DNA of 64,000 bases from Sphingobium lignivorans (GCF_014203955.1 NZ_JACHKA010000001.1:1426001-1490000), one strand, 5' to 3'. Shown: positions 1-9,323, counted from the first letter of the stretch. Translations and numbers: made by a program. Notes: generated by a model not told the origin, from the sequence alone.

Positions 1-1066
1 CGACCAGCGCCTGCTCCGTCCCCGGGATGCTGACGAGATCGTGCTTCTGGACGAAGGCCCGCAGCACCGGGATCTGCCGCCGCGCCTCGGCGACCGGACC
101 GTCCGCAGGCTTGTCCTCGTTCATTTTCTCCATGCAGTCGGCAATGCCCTTGCCGGGCGCGAAGCGAGCGCAGGCGGCTTTCAGCGCCTCCTGATTGCGC
201 TTGAGGTCGGCGACGCCGATGGCCTCCAGCTCGTCGAGCGGCGTGTCCACCATCTCGGTCGCTGCCAGCATGCGCGAGAAGCGATCGGCGCCCAGCGCAA
301 AATCCTGCGTGGCAGTGGCGCGGTTGCTTTCCAGCCAGTCGGCCAGCTCCTTCATGGCGTGGGAGGCAGCGCCGGCAGCGGCATCGAACTCCGCTTGCAG
401 GGCCGGGTCATTCACGCTGGCGAAGGCGGCCTTGGCGTCGCCTGCATAATAGTCCGCAAAGCCCTGAAAACCCGCCTTGCCGTAATTGATGAAACTCACC
501 GGCATCGGCGTCTTCAGATTGGCGCGGATCTGTGCGGCGGCCGTGGGCACGCGCCGGAAGAAAGCGATGATGGCCTTCATCCGCGTCGGTGCATCGGCAT
601 AGTTGCGGGCGATGTAGACATTGGGATCGAGCCCGCCGCCGACATAATAAGCCGGGTTGCGATAAGGCTCGCCCGCATCGGTGAGCCAGAACAGCCGGGC
701 ACGGGCGACGGCGACCAGATAATCCCGCTCGAACGCCTCTTCCTTGCTGAGCGCGCCGGCCTTGAACGCCTGCGCCTGCGCGATCGACTGGGTCAGGAAT
801 GTCTCCTGCCCCTTGAGGCCGGCGGGGCTCCAGTCGGGCAACTGCCCGTCGAAATCGTGGCGCCCCTGATAGATGGCGAAGGACGGATCATGCTGGAACA
901 GGCTTTCCAGAAACGAATCCCGGAAGCTTGCCCAGTCCGCCGGAGCGGAAACATCGGTTGCGGTGGAAGGCGGCCCTCCGTCGGCAAGCGTGGGTGCGCA
1001 TGCGCCCAGCGTCAGCGCGGCAAGAGCCGGCGCGAGCATCAGCGCAAGTCGGCGGGTGTGGATCAT
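1..1066 (-). CDS. DUF885 family lipoprotein, 3' end outside the window
   Basis: The reading frame starts at ATG 1066, preceded by a GGGAGG ribosome-binding site, and stays open for about 355 codons to the window edge, so the C-terminus is missing. The N-terminus (MIHTRRLALMLAPALAALTL then GAC) is a signal peptide with a lipobox, so the product should be a lipoprotein. The rest reads as the mostly helical DUF885 family (for example FRDSFLESLFQHDPSFAIYQG and a later DTPLDELEAIGVADLKRNQE). The family is often annotated as putative metallopeptidases; the HExxH-type region would lie in the missing part, so activity cannot be judged here. Confidence 0.8.
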   Translation of the reverse strand, partial: MIHTRRLALMLAPALAALTLGACAPTLADGGPPSTATDVSAPADWASFRDSFLESLFQHDPSFAIYQGRHDFDGQLPDWSPAGLKGQETFLTQSIAQAQAFKAGALSKEEAFERDYLVAVARARLFWLTDAGEPYRNPAYYVGGGLDPNVYIARNYADAPTRMKAIIAFFRRVPTAAAQIRANLKTPMPVSFINYGKAGFQGFADYYAGDAKAAFASVNDPALQAEFDAAAGAASHAMKELADWLESNRATATQDFALGADRFSRMLAATEMVDTPLDELEAIGVADLKRNQEALKAACARFAPGKGIADCMEKMNEDKPADGPVAEARRQIPVLRAFVQKHDLVSIPGTEQALV

Positions 1067-1198
1067 GAAAACGCCTCCCGTGAGTCTGCCGCCCTGAACG
1101 GCGCCGGCAGACTGGCTCGGCGCTCCGGCCTTGTCCAGTGCGCGAGAGAGCGGGAGCGATAAATGCGGAGCGGGGAAGGGAAGGCGGGTGCGGCAGGC

Positions 1199-1237
1199 AA
1201 AAAAAGGCCCGGCGGGAACCCACGCTCCGCCGGGCCT
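1199..1237 (-). terminator. Strong Rho-independent terminator
   Basis: On the minus strand an 11-bp perfect stem (AGGCCCGGCGG / CCGCCGGGCCT, arms 1227-1237 and 1205-1215) is followed by seven T. It lies about 170 bases downstream of the beta-hydroxylase stop. It ends either that transcript or a short separate RNA. Confidence 0.85.
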
Positions 1238-1315
1238 AGTATGAGCACTGGGTTTGGCCAGCGCCCTTCGGGTCGCCAGCCGTGACTAGGAGAAGAAGGT
1301 TAACAAGATGCGAAG
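1205..1315 (-). ncRNA. Candidate small RNA or 3'-UTR-derived RNA
   Basis: Between the hydroxylase stop (1409) and the terminator, the minus strand carries a pyrimidine run CCTTCTTCTCCTAG (about 1286-1299). It is complementary to a Shine-Dalgarno sequence. A GC-rich hairpin with a GAA loop (about 1259-1280) and then the terminator follow. Exposed anti-Shine-Dalgarno runs before a terminator hairpin are typical of trans-acting alphaproteobacterial sRNAs. I could not match it to a named family, and no promoter is convincing. It could simply be a long 3' UTR. Confidence 0.35.
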
Positions 1316-1408
1316 AAATGTAATCTTTTGCATCGTGAAACAGATTATGCGGGCACGAAAGTGACTCCCCGGGGGCTTGCGAGCCCTTGCTGTTGCAGCG
1401 CCGCTCTT

Positions 1409-2530
1409 TCAGCCCTGCGAGAGATCCAGCCCCTCGATCGCCGACAGGATGACGGAGACGGCAGCCCGCTCTTCCGCGCTGAGCTCCGGCCGCCAGATGT
1501 CGAACAGCAGGACGACGCGCAGGGCGCTGCCCCGGTTCCACGCTTCGTGCTCCACGCTGTCGTCGAAGATCAGGAGCTTGCCTTCCTCCCATGCGCGCTG
1601 TTCCGAGCCGCAGCGGAAGCCGCAACCGGGCGGAACGATCAGTGGCAAATGGCAGATGAGCCGCGTGTTGAGCAGGCCGGTATGCGGTTCGATATGCGTG
1701 CCCGGCCGGAGCATCGACCAGATGGCCAGCGGCCCGCGTCCGGGAACGCGGGCGAGATCGGGCAGGGTCAGCGCATCCATGGTGGCCGGGCAGCGGGCGG
1801 CATGCTCTGCCACGACCTCGCCATCGCGCAGGAAATAGAAGGAGCTCCAGCGCGGATCGTCCCGCAAGGGATTGTTCGCCGGGGGGCGCGCGGCACTGGT
1901 CTGCACATAAGGCGTGAAACCCACATCGTCGGCAAGCGCGGCTTCCAGCTCCGCGCGGAGCGCCGGCGTGCGGCTTTCCATCTCTGCCGCCCAGGGGAAT
2001 TCCGCCCGCTCGTAGAAATAACGCTGCGGCAGGCCGGGGAAGTAGAACATGTTGGGTTGCTGGAGATACAGCGTCACCCGGCCGAGCACGAGATCGACGG
2101 CATGGCGCACGCGCGGCGAAGCGCTGGCGACGTCCCCGATCCGCGCCTCGAGATGCGTGGAGAAGTGATCGCTGTTCTCGGCCACATGGGTGCGCGCGCG
2201 TTCAAGCAGGGGATGCAGCGCCGGTGGCACGGCGCTAACGCCCGCCTGCGCGAGCGCGGTACGGAAAAAGCTGGTGGCGGCGCGCCGGTCGCCGGCCTTC
2301 TGCTGGGCCTCGCCCATGGCGAGCAGGGCCTGCAGCTGGCGCGGCTCACGCGCGAGGATGGACGCCAGCGCCGCGATCTCGCCTTCCACATCGCCCGCAC
2401 GCGCGCAGGCATGGGCCAGCAGCATCGGCGGGGGATCGGCCATGTCGGCAAGCATGGCGCGCGCTTCCGCCACGCGCCCGGCCCGCAAGGCCTCGACGAC
2501 GGCGCGCTCGCCCGGCTGCGCCGTCGCCAT
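1409..2530 (-). CDS. Aspartyl/asparaginyl beta-hydroxylase domain protein with N-terminal TPR-like helices
   Basis: 373 residues. The first ~130 are alanine-rich TPR-like helices. The C-terminal half (about 170-350) matches the aspartyl/asparaginyl beta-hydroxylase fold, a 2-oxoglutarate Fe(II) oxygenase. Visible signatures are HIEPHTGLLNTRL with the first metal His, a downstream LIFDDSVEHEAWN with the second His, and the arginine of ALRVVLLFDIWRP for 2-oxoglutarate. Its ATG shares one base with the uvrD stop (TGATG), so translation is probably coupled. The substrate is unknown; bacterial members include lipid hydroxylases (LpxO-like) and protein hydroxylases. Terminator at 1199-1237. Confidence 0.85.
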   Translation of the reverse strand: MATAQPGERAVVEALRAGRVAEARAMLADMADPPPMLLAHACARAGDVEGEIAALASILAREPRQLQALLAMGEAQQKAGDRRAATSFFRTALAQAGVSAVPPALHPLLERARTHVAENSDHFSTHLEARIGDVASASPRVRHAVDLVLGRVTLYLQQPNMFYFPGLPQRYFYERAEFPWAAEMESRTPALRAELEAALADDVGFTPYVQTSAARPPANNPLRDDPRWSSFYFLRDGEVVAEHAARCPATMDALTLPDLARVPGRGPLAIWSMLRPGTHIEPHTGLLNTRLICHLPLIVPPGCGFRCGSEQRAWEEGKLLIFDDSVEHEAWNRGSALRVVLLFDIWRPELSAEERAAVSVILSAIEGLDLSQG

Positions 2531-4800
2531 CAGGCGAGGCTCACGAAGCTGTCGAGCACGCGCTTGGCGCCGGCCTGCTCGAAATCGATCTCCAGCTTGT
2601 TGCCCTCGATGGCGGTGACGCGGCCATAGCCGAACTTCTGGTGGAAGATGCGCATGCCGACGCTGATATCATCCCGCCCCTTGTTGCCAAGGCTGACGGC
2701 GCTCTGCCGCGCTTCCACGATGCGGGTGGGCTCGCGCGTGAACTGGCCCTGCGCGCGCTGCCAGCCGGGGCCGCGACCCGAGCCGCGGGCGACATTCGCG
2801 AAAGGATCGTCCCGCTCGGACCAGTTGGCGCGCCACAGGCTCGCGCCGCCGCTCATGGTGGTTTCGACGTCCGTTGTCTCCTTCGGCAACTCGCCGATGA
2901 AGCGGGAAGGAATGGAACTGGTCCACTGGCCATAGACCCGCCGGTTGGCGGCATGGAGGATATAGCAGCGCCGCCGGGCCCGCGTGATCGCCACATAGGC
3001 AAGGCGCCGCTCTTCCTCCAGCGCCGAGAGCCCGCCCTCGTCCAGCGACCGCTGGGAGGGAAACAGGCCATCTTCCCATCCGGCCAGGAACACAGTGTCG
3101 AATTCGAGCCCCTTGGCGGCATGGATGGTCATGATGGTGACCTTCGCTTCCTCCTGCGCCCCCTCATTGTCCATGACGAGGCTGACATGCTCGAGGAAGG
3201 CGCCGAGCGTCTCATAATCCTCCATGGCGCGCGCCAGCTCCTGGAGGTTCTCGAGCCGGCCGGACGCCTCGGTGGAGCGCTCCGCCTGGAGCACCGCGGT
3301 ATAGCCGCTCTCATCCAGAATCTGCCGGGCAAGATCGGCATGGTTCATGGTGGTGGCGAGATCGCGCCAGCGGGCAAGATCACCGATGAAGCGGCCGAGC
3401 GCCCGGCGCGCCTGCGGCGTCAGCTCGTCGCTATCCACGATCCGCGCCGCGGCGAGGCTCAGCGGCACGCCCTCGGCGCGGGCGAGGCGATGGACCTTCT
3501 CCACCGCCTTGTCGCCCAGGCCACGCTTGGGCACATTGACGATCCGCTCGAAAGCGAGATCGTCCGCAGGCTGGTTGACGAGGCGCAGATAAGCGAGCGC
3601 GTCGCGGATCTCGGCCCGCTCGTAGAAGCGATAGCCGCCCACGATGCGATAAGGCATGCCGATCTGGATGAAGCGATCCTCGAACTCGCGGGTCTGGAAC
3701 TGCGCGCGCACGAGGATGGCGATGTCATCCGCCCGCACGCCCTGCCGCTCCAGCCCTTCGATCTCGTCGCCGACGCGGCGGGCTTCCTCGGGCCCGTCCC
3801 ACACGCCGATGACGCGCAGCTTCTCGCCCTCGTCGGCCTGCGTCCACAAGGTCTTGCCGAGCCGGCCGCCATTCTGCGCGATGACGCCGGACGCGGCGGC
3901 CAGGATATGGGGTGTCGAGCGGTAATTCTGCTCCAGCCGGATGATCGCCGCGCCGGGGAAATCCCGCTCGAAACGCAGGATGTTCGCCACTTCCGCGCCG
4001 CGCCAGCTGTAGATGCTCTGGTCATCGTCGCCCACGCAGCAGATGTTCTTGCGGGTCTGCGCGAGGAGCCGCAGCCAGAGATACTGGCTGGTGTTGGTGT
4101 CCTGATACTCGTCCACCATGATGTAGCGGAAGCGCTGCTGATACTGCTCCAGCACCTCACGGTCCGTGCGGAACAGGGTCAGCATGTGCAGCAGCAGATC
4201 GCCGAAGTCGCAGGCATTGAGGGCGCGCAGCCGATCCTGATAGGCGGCGTAGATTTCCGCGCCCTTGCCATTGGCGAAGGCCTCGCTCTCGCCGGCATCG
4301 ACGTCCTTCGGCGTGAAGCCCTTGTTCTTCCACCGGTCGATGAGCGCGGCGAGGGCGCGGGCGGTCCAGCGCTTCTCGTCTATGCCGGCGGCCTGGATGA
4401 TCTGCTTCATCAGGCGCAGCTGGTCGTCCGTATCGAGGATGGTGAAGTTGCTTTGCAGGCCCACCAGCTCGGCATGGCGGCGAAGCATGCGCGCGCCGAT
4501 GCTGTGGAAGGTGCCGAGCCAGGGCATGCCTTCCACCGCCGGGCCGATCATCCGCCCGACGCGCTCGCGCATCTCGCGCGCCGCCTTGTTGGTGAAGGTG
4601 ACGGCAAGGATCTCGGACGGGAAGGCGCGCCGGGTCGCCACCAGATGGGCGAGGCGCGCGGTGAGCGCGGCCGTCTTGCCCGTGCCGGCGCCGGCAAGCA
4701 CCAGCACCGGGCCCTCGGTCGTGAGCACGGCCTCGCGCTGGGGGGCATTGAGCCCTTGCAGATAAGGCGGGTCGGCCGGGGAGGGGGAGGGAACTGTCAT
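2530..4800 (-). CDS. uvrD: ATP-dependent DNA helicase UvrD/PcrA
   Basis: Superfamily 1A 3'-5' helicase of nucleotide excision and mismatch repair. All helicase motifs are visible: Walker A LAGAGTGKT, AVTFTNKAAREM, GTFHSIGARMLRRH, the DEYQDTN Walker B, VGDDDQSIYSWRGA, LEQNYRST, TIHAAKGLEFDTVF and AYVAITRARRR. The C-terminus (FHQKFGYGRVTAIEGNKLEI) matches the RNA-polymerase-binding Tudor-like tail of PcrA/UvrD. The ATG at 4800 gives 756 residues. The frame is open up to 4902, but that 34-residue extension is arginine/serine-rich and unlike the family. It is followed by a coupled beta-hydroxylase, an unusual partner. Confidence 0.95.
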   Translation of the reverse strand: MTVPSPSPADPPYLQGLNAPQREAVLTTEGPVLVLAGAGTGKTAALTARLAHLVATRRAFPSEILAVTFTNKAAREMRERVGRMIGPAVEGMPWLGTFHSIGARMLRRHAELVGLQSNFTILDTDDQLRLMKQIIQAAGIDEKRWTARALAALIDRWKNKGFTPKDVDAGESEAFANGKGAEIYAAYQDRLRALNACDFGDLLLHMLTLFRTDREVLEQYQQRFRYIMVDEYQDTNTSQYLWLRLLAQTRKNICCVGDDDQSIYSWRGAEVANILRFERDFPGAAIIRLEQNYRSTPHILAAASGVIAQNGGRLGKTLWTQADEGEKLRVIGVWDGPEEARRVGDEIEGLERQGVRADDIAILVRAQFQTREFEDRFIQIGMPYRIVGGYRFYERAEIRDALAYLRLVNQPADDLAFERIVNVPKRGLGDKAVEKVHRLARAEGVPLSLAAARIVDSDELTPQARRALGRFIGDLARWRDLATTMNHADLARQILDESGYTAVLQAERSTEASGRLENLQELARAMEDYETLGAFLEHVSLVMDNEGAQEEAKVTIMTIHAAKGLEFDTVFLAGWEDGLFPSQRSLDEGGLSALEEERRLAYVAITRARRRCYILHAANRRVYGQWTSSIPSRFIGELPKETTDVETTMSGGASLWRANWSERDDPFANVARGSGRGPGWQRAQGQFTREPTRIVEARQSAVSLGNKGRDDISVGMRIFHQKFGYGRVTAIEGNKLEIDFEQAGAKRVLDSFVSLA

Positions 4801-4994
4801 CTCAGGTGAACAGCTAGGGAACGAAATGAGTCGGAGCAAGGGCTTCGCCGCATTCCGGCGACTGTCCGGCCGGGACGCCGCGACATGCCGCCGCACGGGC
4901 ACGGCGGATGGTGGAACCCCTTGTCTCCACGCGGATTGTCAGGGGTACCCGCATGTCGACCGCGAAAAGATATCAATCTGGAAAGGATGCCACC

Positions 4995-5387
4995 ATGCGT
5001 TTTCTGACTCTGCTTGCCGGCCTCGGCGCCGCCTCGACGATGGCTCTTGCCGTCCATGCGCAGGATATGCAGCCGGCGCAGCCCTCCACCGAGCCGATGA
5101 CCCAGCAGCCCATGCCTCCGGGCCAGACGCCGCCGCCGCCCGCGGACGGGACGGCACCCATGCCGCCGGCAACCACGCCGACGCCCGACAGCGCCACGCC
5201 GCCGCCGCCCCCGCCGCCGCCTTCAGCTTATAACGCGACCCCGACTTCGCCCCCGCCGGGCCAGATCGAGATGGCGCCGCCCCAGCCGGTGGAGCAGGCC
5301 GCGCCCCAGCCGCCGCAGGAGTATCCCGTCTGCTCGCGCACAGTGAAGGACGGCTGCCGCAATCCGGGTGAGCGCGACCCCGGCTGA
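4995..5387 (+). CDS. Proline-rich exported protein of unknown function
   Basis: 130 residues from ATG 4995, with GAAAGGATG ahead as ribosome-binding site. MRFLTLLAGLGAASTMALAVHAQ is a clean Sec signal peptide. The mature chain is low-complexity Pro/Thr/Gln (a run of eight prolines) and ends in a more structured YPVCSRTVKDGCRNPGE with two cysteines that could form a disulfide. Similar short tails occur in uncharacterised sphingomonad proteins. It is divergent from uvrD and followed by two terminators. No function can be assigned. Confidence 0.75.
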   Translation: MRFLTLLAGLGAASTMALAVHAQDMQPAQPSTEPMTQQPMPPGQTPPPPADGTAPMPPATTPTPDSATPPPPPPPPSAYNATPTSPPPGQIEMAPPQPVEQAAPQPPQEYPVCSRTVKDGCRNPGERDPG

Positions 5388-5418
5388 GCCGGCGCGAACG
5401 ACCCGAGCGAATCGATAG

Positions 5419-5457
5419 CCCGCGGCCGCCGTCCCTTGAGGCGGTCGCGGGTTTTCG
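5419..5457 (+). terminator. Rho-independent terminator after the proline-rich gene
   Basis: The stem CCCGCGGCCGCC pairs with GGCGGTCGCGGG (one G-T pair) around GTCCCTTGA, followed by TTTTCG. It lies 32 bases after the stop of the 4995-5387 gene. Confidence 0.75.
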
Positions 5458-5518
5458 CGTGGGCCGGGGGGAATTTCCGGACATTTTAGGACAGATAAAA
5501 GCGATGACTCTCGCGGCG

Positions 5519-5548
5519 CCCGGAAATGGCGATTTTCCGGGTTTTTTT
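5519..5548 (+). terminator. Second, stronger terminator hairpin with T7 tract
   Basis: CCCGGAAA / TTTTCCGGG hairpin followed by TTTTTTT, about 60 bases after the first terminator. The 60 bases between them hold no reading frame of note. It is either a back-up terminator or the end of a very short RNA. Confidence 0.75.
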
Positions 5549-5669
5549 GGCTCTTTGGCCAGAAACAGCGCCATATGATTCGGGTTGGAATTATCTATAA
5601 AAATCAAATTGTTATCTTAATTTTTTCTGGTGGGATCGAGCTCCATGAGATGTGGACACAAATGCAGGC

Positions 5670-8600
5670 TCATCGCACCACGCCATAACCTTCGAATTGC
5701 GCCTGCACATCGGGATCCATGCTGAGCGCCGCTGCCGCATCCGCGTCCGACTTCGCGCGATCACCCTTGCGCGCCCAGGCGACGGCCCGACCGAACAATG
5801 AGGATGGCAAATCAGGATATTCCTTCAGCACCTTGTCATAAGTAGCGATCGCTTCATCGATCCGGCCCAGGCGCAGGAGCACCAGGCCGCGGCTGTCGAG
5901 GAAAGCGGCTTCATCGGGGGCCTGAGCGAGCGCCGCATCGCAATCGGCCAGCGCGGACTCGAGCGCCTGGCCGGCTGTTGCCTTGTCCCAGCACAGTTTA
6001 TTGAGCACGGTTTGATCCGAAGCCTTGCTTCGTGCTCGCTTGAAGTCGGTGTCGGCGCGCGCCGCGTCGCCCGACCGGGCGTAAGCGATCCCGCGCCCCA
6101 TCAGAAGGTCAAGATTGTCCGGCGCCTCGGCGAGGGCGAGGGAATAAGTTGAAATCGCACCGGCCAGGTCTCCGCTGTCGATCTGCAATTGCGCCATTGC
6201 CCCTCTGGCCTCGGCGAAGCCCGGTTGCAGCCTGAGCGCTTCCTCAAGGTCGGCCCGGCGGCCTGCCACGTCAGTCTTGGGGCGGCTCTGGCTGCGATTG
6301 AGATAGATATAGGCTTCGGGCCTGAGCGCGATCGCCTTTTCATAGGTCTGCATCGCCCGGGGGTCTTGAAAAGCAGCGTAGATCTTCGCGGCCGTGACAT
6401 GCGCATGAGGGTTGTGGGGATTGGCAGCAACGAGGGCCTCGGCCTCGGCAAGGCTCTCCTCCCGCTTGCCCAGGGAGCGCAGGATGTTGGCGCGCAACAG
6501 ATAGAGATCGATCGATTCCGGGCGCAGCTTGATGGCCGCGGCGGTATCGCGCAGGGCAGCTTCCTTGTCGCCGGACGCCTGCTCGCACAGGCCTCGCTGC
6601 CCCAGTGCAAAGGCGCTGTCGGGTGCGATCTCCAGAGAGGTGGTGTACGCCGCTATCGCCTCGCGCCACCGCCCTTTCTTTTGAGCAAGGAGACCGCGCC
6701 CCCGGAACGCCGCCGCATTCCGCGGGTTTATCGCCAGGGCGGCGTCCAGATCAGGGACAGCAGCGTCGAAATCTCCCTTCCAGACATAAGCGAGCCCACG
6801 ACCCGACAGGGCCCTGGCGTTTTTGGGATCGAGGGCGTGGGCTTTCTCGAAATCCCTGATGGCCTCATCGATGCGCCCAAGATCCATCATCAGATTGGCT
6901 CTCTCGATGAGCGGGTCGGCTTCTTCAGGATTTTCCGAGATATAGGCGGTGGCGCCCGCGATGCGATCCGCGACTGCACGGTCCTGATCGCCAAGGGCAG
7001 CATAAGCGACGCCGCGCTGCGTTAGCGCGTAGCTGTTGTCGGGCTCGATCTGGAGGGCCTTGGTATAGGCATCGACCGCGTCCTTCGGCCGATGTTCGAG
7101 ATTGGCCAGCATGCCCCGCCCGATGAACAGCTGAATATAGGTCGGATCAAGCGACGCCGCTTTCTCCAGGTCAGCCTGCGCGCCGGCCAGATCCCCGAGC
7201 TGGATCCTGGTGATGGCACGGTTCGACCATGCCCACACGTTCGTCGGGTCCAGTTCGATGAGCTTGCCGTAATCGGCTTCGGCTTCCTCGCGCATGCCCT
7301 GATCGAGGAAAAGCCTCACGCGCCTGCGATATTCGGCGGCACTGGACGGCGTGTTCGCGCTGGTGGTCGCGATCTCGCTCTCGCTTGCCACGTAATCCAT
7401 CGGCTTGCGCAGGACGGCGGACCGGTCAGCGAGCGCGCGGAGCGTCGCCTGGGCGGCCACGGCCTCTTTCGCGGGGAACTCGGGCGCGACGCTGCGGTCC
7501 GTCCGCTCGATGGTGAAGACATTATCCTCAAGCGTGGCGTGCCGGCGATACTCGATGCCCGCTATGGTCTGGTCGACCTCCAGTCCCGACCCCGGCCTGA
7601 ACGCCCCGCTTTCGGGAGGAAGGATGATGGTCTCCTTCGTGCGACGGAAGAAGGGATAGGGCACGGCGAAGGGCGCATCGTGGCCGGGGCCGGGATCTCG
7701 ACTGAAATCGGCGCGATAGCCCACGCGCATATCGTCGGTCTCATAGGAGCCGCCCGACCAGTCCATCTTGGCCAGGCCCTCCATGACAACCCGCTGCTCG
7801 CCGGTCTTCGGGTCGAAGGTGGCGCTTGTCGTCTTCACATCGATGAAGTCGTGCTGTCCCTTCCAATAGTCCCGGAGCGCCCGGTCGCGCGCTTCCCCGG
7901 AGAGGTTCGCGAGCGCGATGCTGGTGGCAATCGCTTCATCCCCGCGCAGGATCGTCTCGATCCTTGTCGGCGCGGGCACCGAGATGCCGGCGCTGGCGTC
8001 GATCCGGATGGATGTGTCCTTTGTCGGCGTCTCCAGCGGTGCGGGCACCATCCGGACGAGCGCCGCATCCTTCGCGACCAGTGGCAGGCCCCAGCCGACA
8101 TTCGGCACGATGAGCCTGTCCAGGCTGGTGTCGCCGGTCCTTGTGCCGTCCAGCCAGTAAGTCTTGCCGGCCACAGTGGCGCGGACGAGCACATGGTTGA
8201 ACAGGCCGAGCATCGGCAGGCGCGCATCGAGGCCGTCCCCGAACATGGTGCTGACCGCAACAGGCTCCGCCTCTATGCCCAGACCGTGCAGCAGCGCGAG
8301 GAGAAGCGCGGTCTTGGCCTTGCAATCCCCATATCTGCGCGCCCAGGTCGTCTCCGCATCCGCGGGGACATAGCCGCCATCCCCCATCAGCAGCGCGACA
8401 TAGCGCACCCGGTCCTGCACGAGCGCGAGGGCGGCTTCCGCACGGACCCGGGGATCGGCAGAAAGAGCCTTGATCCGCTCCAGCTCCTTGCGGAGCGGAC
8501 CCTCGGACGGAATCACGGCCGTCTTGTCATAAAGAGGCGCCATGAGCGCGCCGACATCCGCCCAGGATGCGAAATCCGTCACCTCGACAAGGCGCCCGAT

Positions 8601-9323
8601 CTGGTAACGCGCCGGCGCGCCCTTGGGCGGAATGATCGGCTCGATATTGTCGAGCGTGAATTCCATGACCAGCTTGTCGCCCGACTTCACTGGTTTCAGA
8701 GCCGGCAGGGAGGCCGTCTGACGAAAGCGTGCCGGAAGACCGGTCGGCCACTGGACGCGGAGATGAGCGCGCCCGACCGGGAAGCCGTCCCAGGCGCCGG
8801 CCATCAGCTCGACATGGCCCTGCATCGTCGGATCGCTCGACGAGACCGACATGGCGAATTCGAGCGTATCCCCCACCTGCAGCCCCTCGGGCTGGATATT
8901 GGCGGTGAGGATGCCATCGAGCGTCGCGCTTTCCAGATTCTGCTCGCGCCGCAGGACCGTGAAGGTCTGACCCGACTCGAGGACATCGATGGCCTGGTCT
9001 CCGCGCCGGATCAGAAGCTTGTGGACCGTCAGGACATCGGTATCGGGTCGCCAGGGCAGCGAGATGTTGCCGGCCGCCAGCCCCTGGGGATTCTGGATCC
9101 TGAACGACATGGCCGAATAGATCGTCCGCCGTCCGGGCTCCAGGGCGACCTGCTGGTCGGAGAGCAGGACACGAAGCGGGGCATCGTCAGCTTTCGCGGG
9201 TGCCGATGGCGGTGCTATGGGCCGCACCCAGGCCGGTGCCGGGCCAATGACCGGTTGATCCGCCGCGGATGCGACGCTCGTAAGCGCACTCGTGGCGACG
9301 AGTGCGGCGAAAAGACGTTTCAT
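5670..9323 (-). CDS. DUF3857 / transglutaminase-like / TPR-repeat exported protein
   Basis: 1217 residues from ATG 9323; MKRLFAALVATSALTSVASA is a signal peptide, so it is periplasmic or exported. Residues ~45-250 match DUF3857. Residues ~290-420 match a transglutaminase-like (papain-fold) domain with the triad visible as YGDCKAK (Cys), LFNHVLV (His) and YWLDGT (Asp). After a beta-rich linker, residues ~650-1210 are a long array of TPR units (repeats of the type NARALSGRGLAYVWKGDFDAA). Such DUF3857-transglutaminase proteins are common in Bacteroidetes and sphingomonads without a known reaction. It stands alone, facing away from rsmD. Confidence 0.85.
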   Translation of the reverse strand: MKRLFAALVATSALTSVASAADQPVIGPAPAWVRPIAPPSAPAKADDAPLRVLLSDQQVALEPGRRTIYSAMSFRIQNPQGLAAGNISLPWRPDTDVLTVHKLLIRRGDQAIDVLESGQTFTVLRREQNLESATLDGILTANIQPEGLQVGDTLEFAMSVSSSDPTMQGHVELMAGAWDGFPVGRAHLRVQWPTGLPARFRQTASLPALKPVKSGDKLVMEFTLDNIEPIIPPKGAPARYQIGRLVEVTDFASWADVGALMAPLYDKTAVIPSEGPLRKELERIKALSADPRVRAEAALALVQDRVRYVALLMGDGGYVPADAETTWARRYGDCKAKTALLLALLHGLGIEAEPVAVSTMFGDGLDARLPMLGLFNHVLVRATVAGKTYWLDGTRTGDTSLDRLIVPNVGWGLPLVAKDAALVRMVPAPLETPTKDTSIRIDASAGISVPAPTRIETILRGDEAIATSIALANLSGEARDRALRDYWKGQHDFIDVKTTSATFDPKTGEQRVVMEGLAKMDWSGGSYETDDMRVGYRADFSRDPGPGHDAPFAVPYPFFRRTKETIILPPESGAFRPGSGLEVDQTIAGIEYRRHATLEDNVFTIERTDRSVAPEFPAKEAVAAQATLRALADRSAVLRKPMDYVASESEIATTSANTPSSAAEYRRRVRLFLDQGMREEAEADYGKLIELDPTNVWAWSNRAITRIQLGDLAGAQADLEKAASLDPTYIQLFIGRGMLANLEHRPKDAVDAYTKALQIEPDNSYALTQRGVAYAALGDQDRAVADRIAGATAYISENPEEADPLIERANLMMDLGRIDEAIRDFEKAHALDPKNARALSGRGLAYVWKGDFDAAVPDLDAALAINPRNAAAFRGRGLLAQKKGRWREAIAAYTTSLEIAPDSAFALGQRGLCEQASGDKEAALRDTAAAIKLRPESIDLYLLRANILRSLGKREESLAEAEALVAANPHNPHAHVTAAKIYAAFQDPRAMQTYEKAIALRPEAYIYLNRSQSRPKTDVAGRRADLEEALRLQPGFAEARGAMAQLQIDSGDLAGAISTYSLALAEAPDNLDLLMGRGIAYARSGDAARADTDFKRARSKASDQTVLNKLCWDKATAGQALESALADCDAALAQAPDEAAFLDSRGLVLLRLGRIDEAIATYDKVLKEYPDLPSSLFGRAVAWARKGDRAKSDADAAAALSMDPDVQAQFEGYGVVR

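Noticed and set aside
2641-4809. 722-codon open frame on the plus strand
   Set aside because: Antisense to uvrD, whose helicase motifs are unambiguous. The translation is compositionally odd and matches no family; such long shadows are normal at this GC content.
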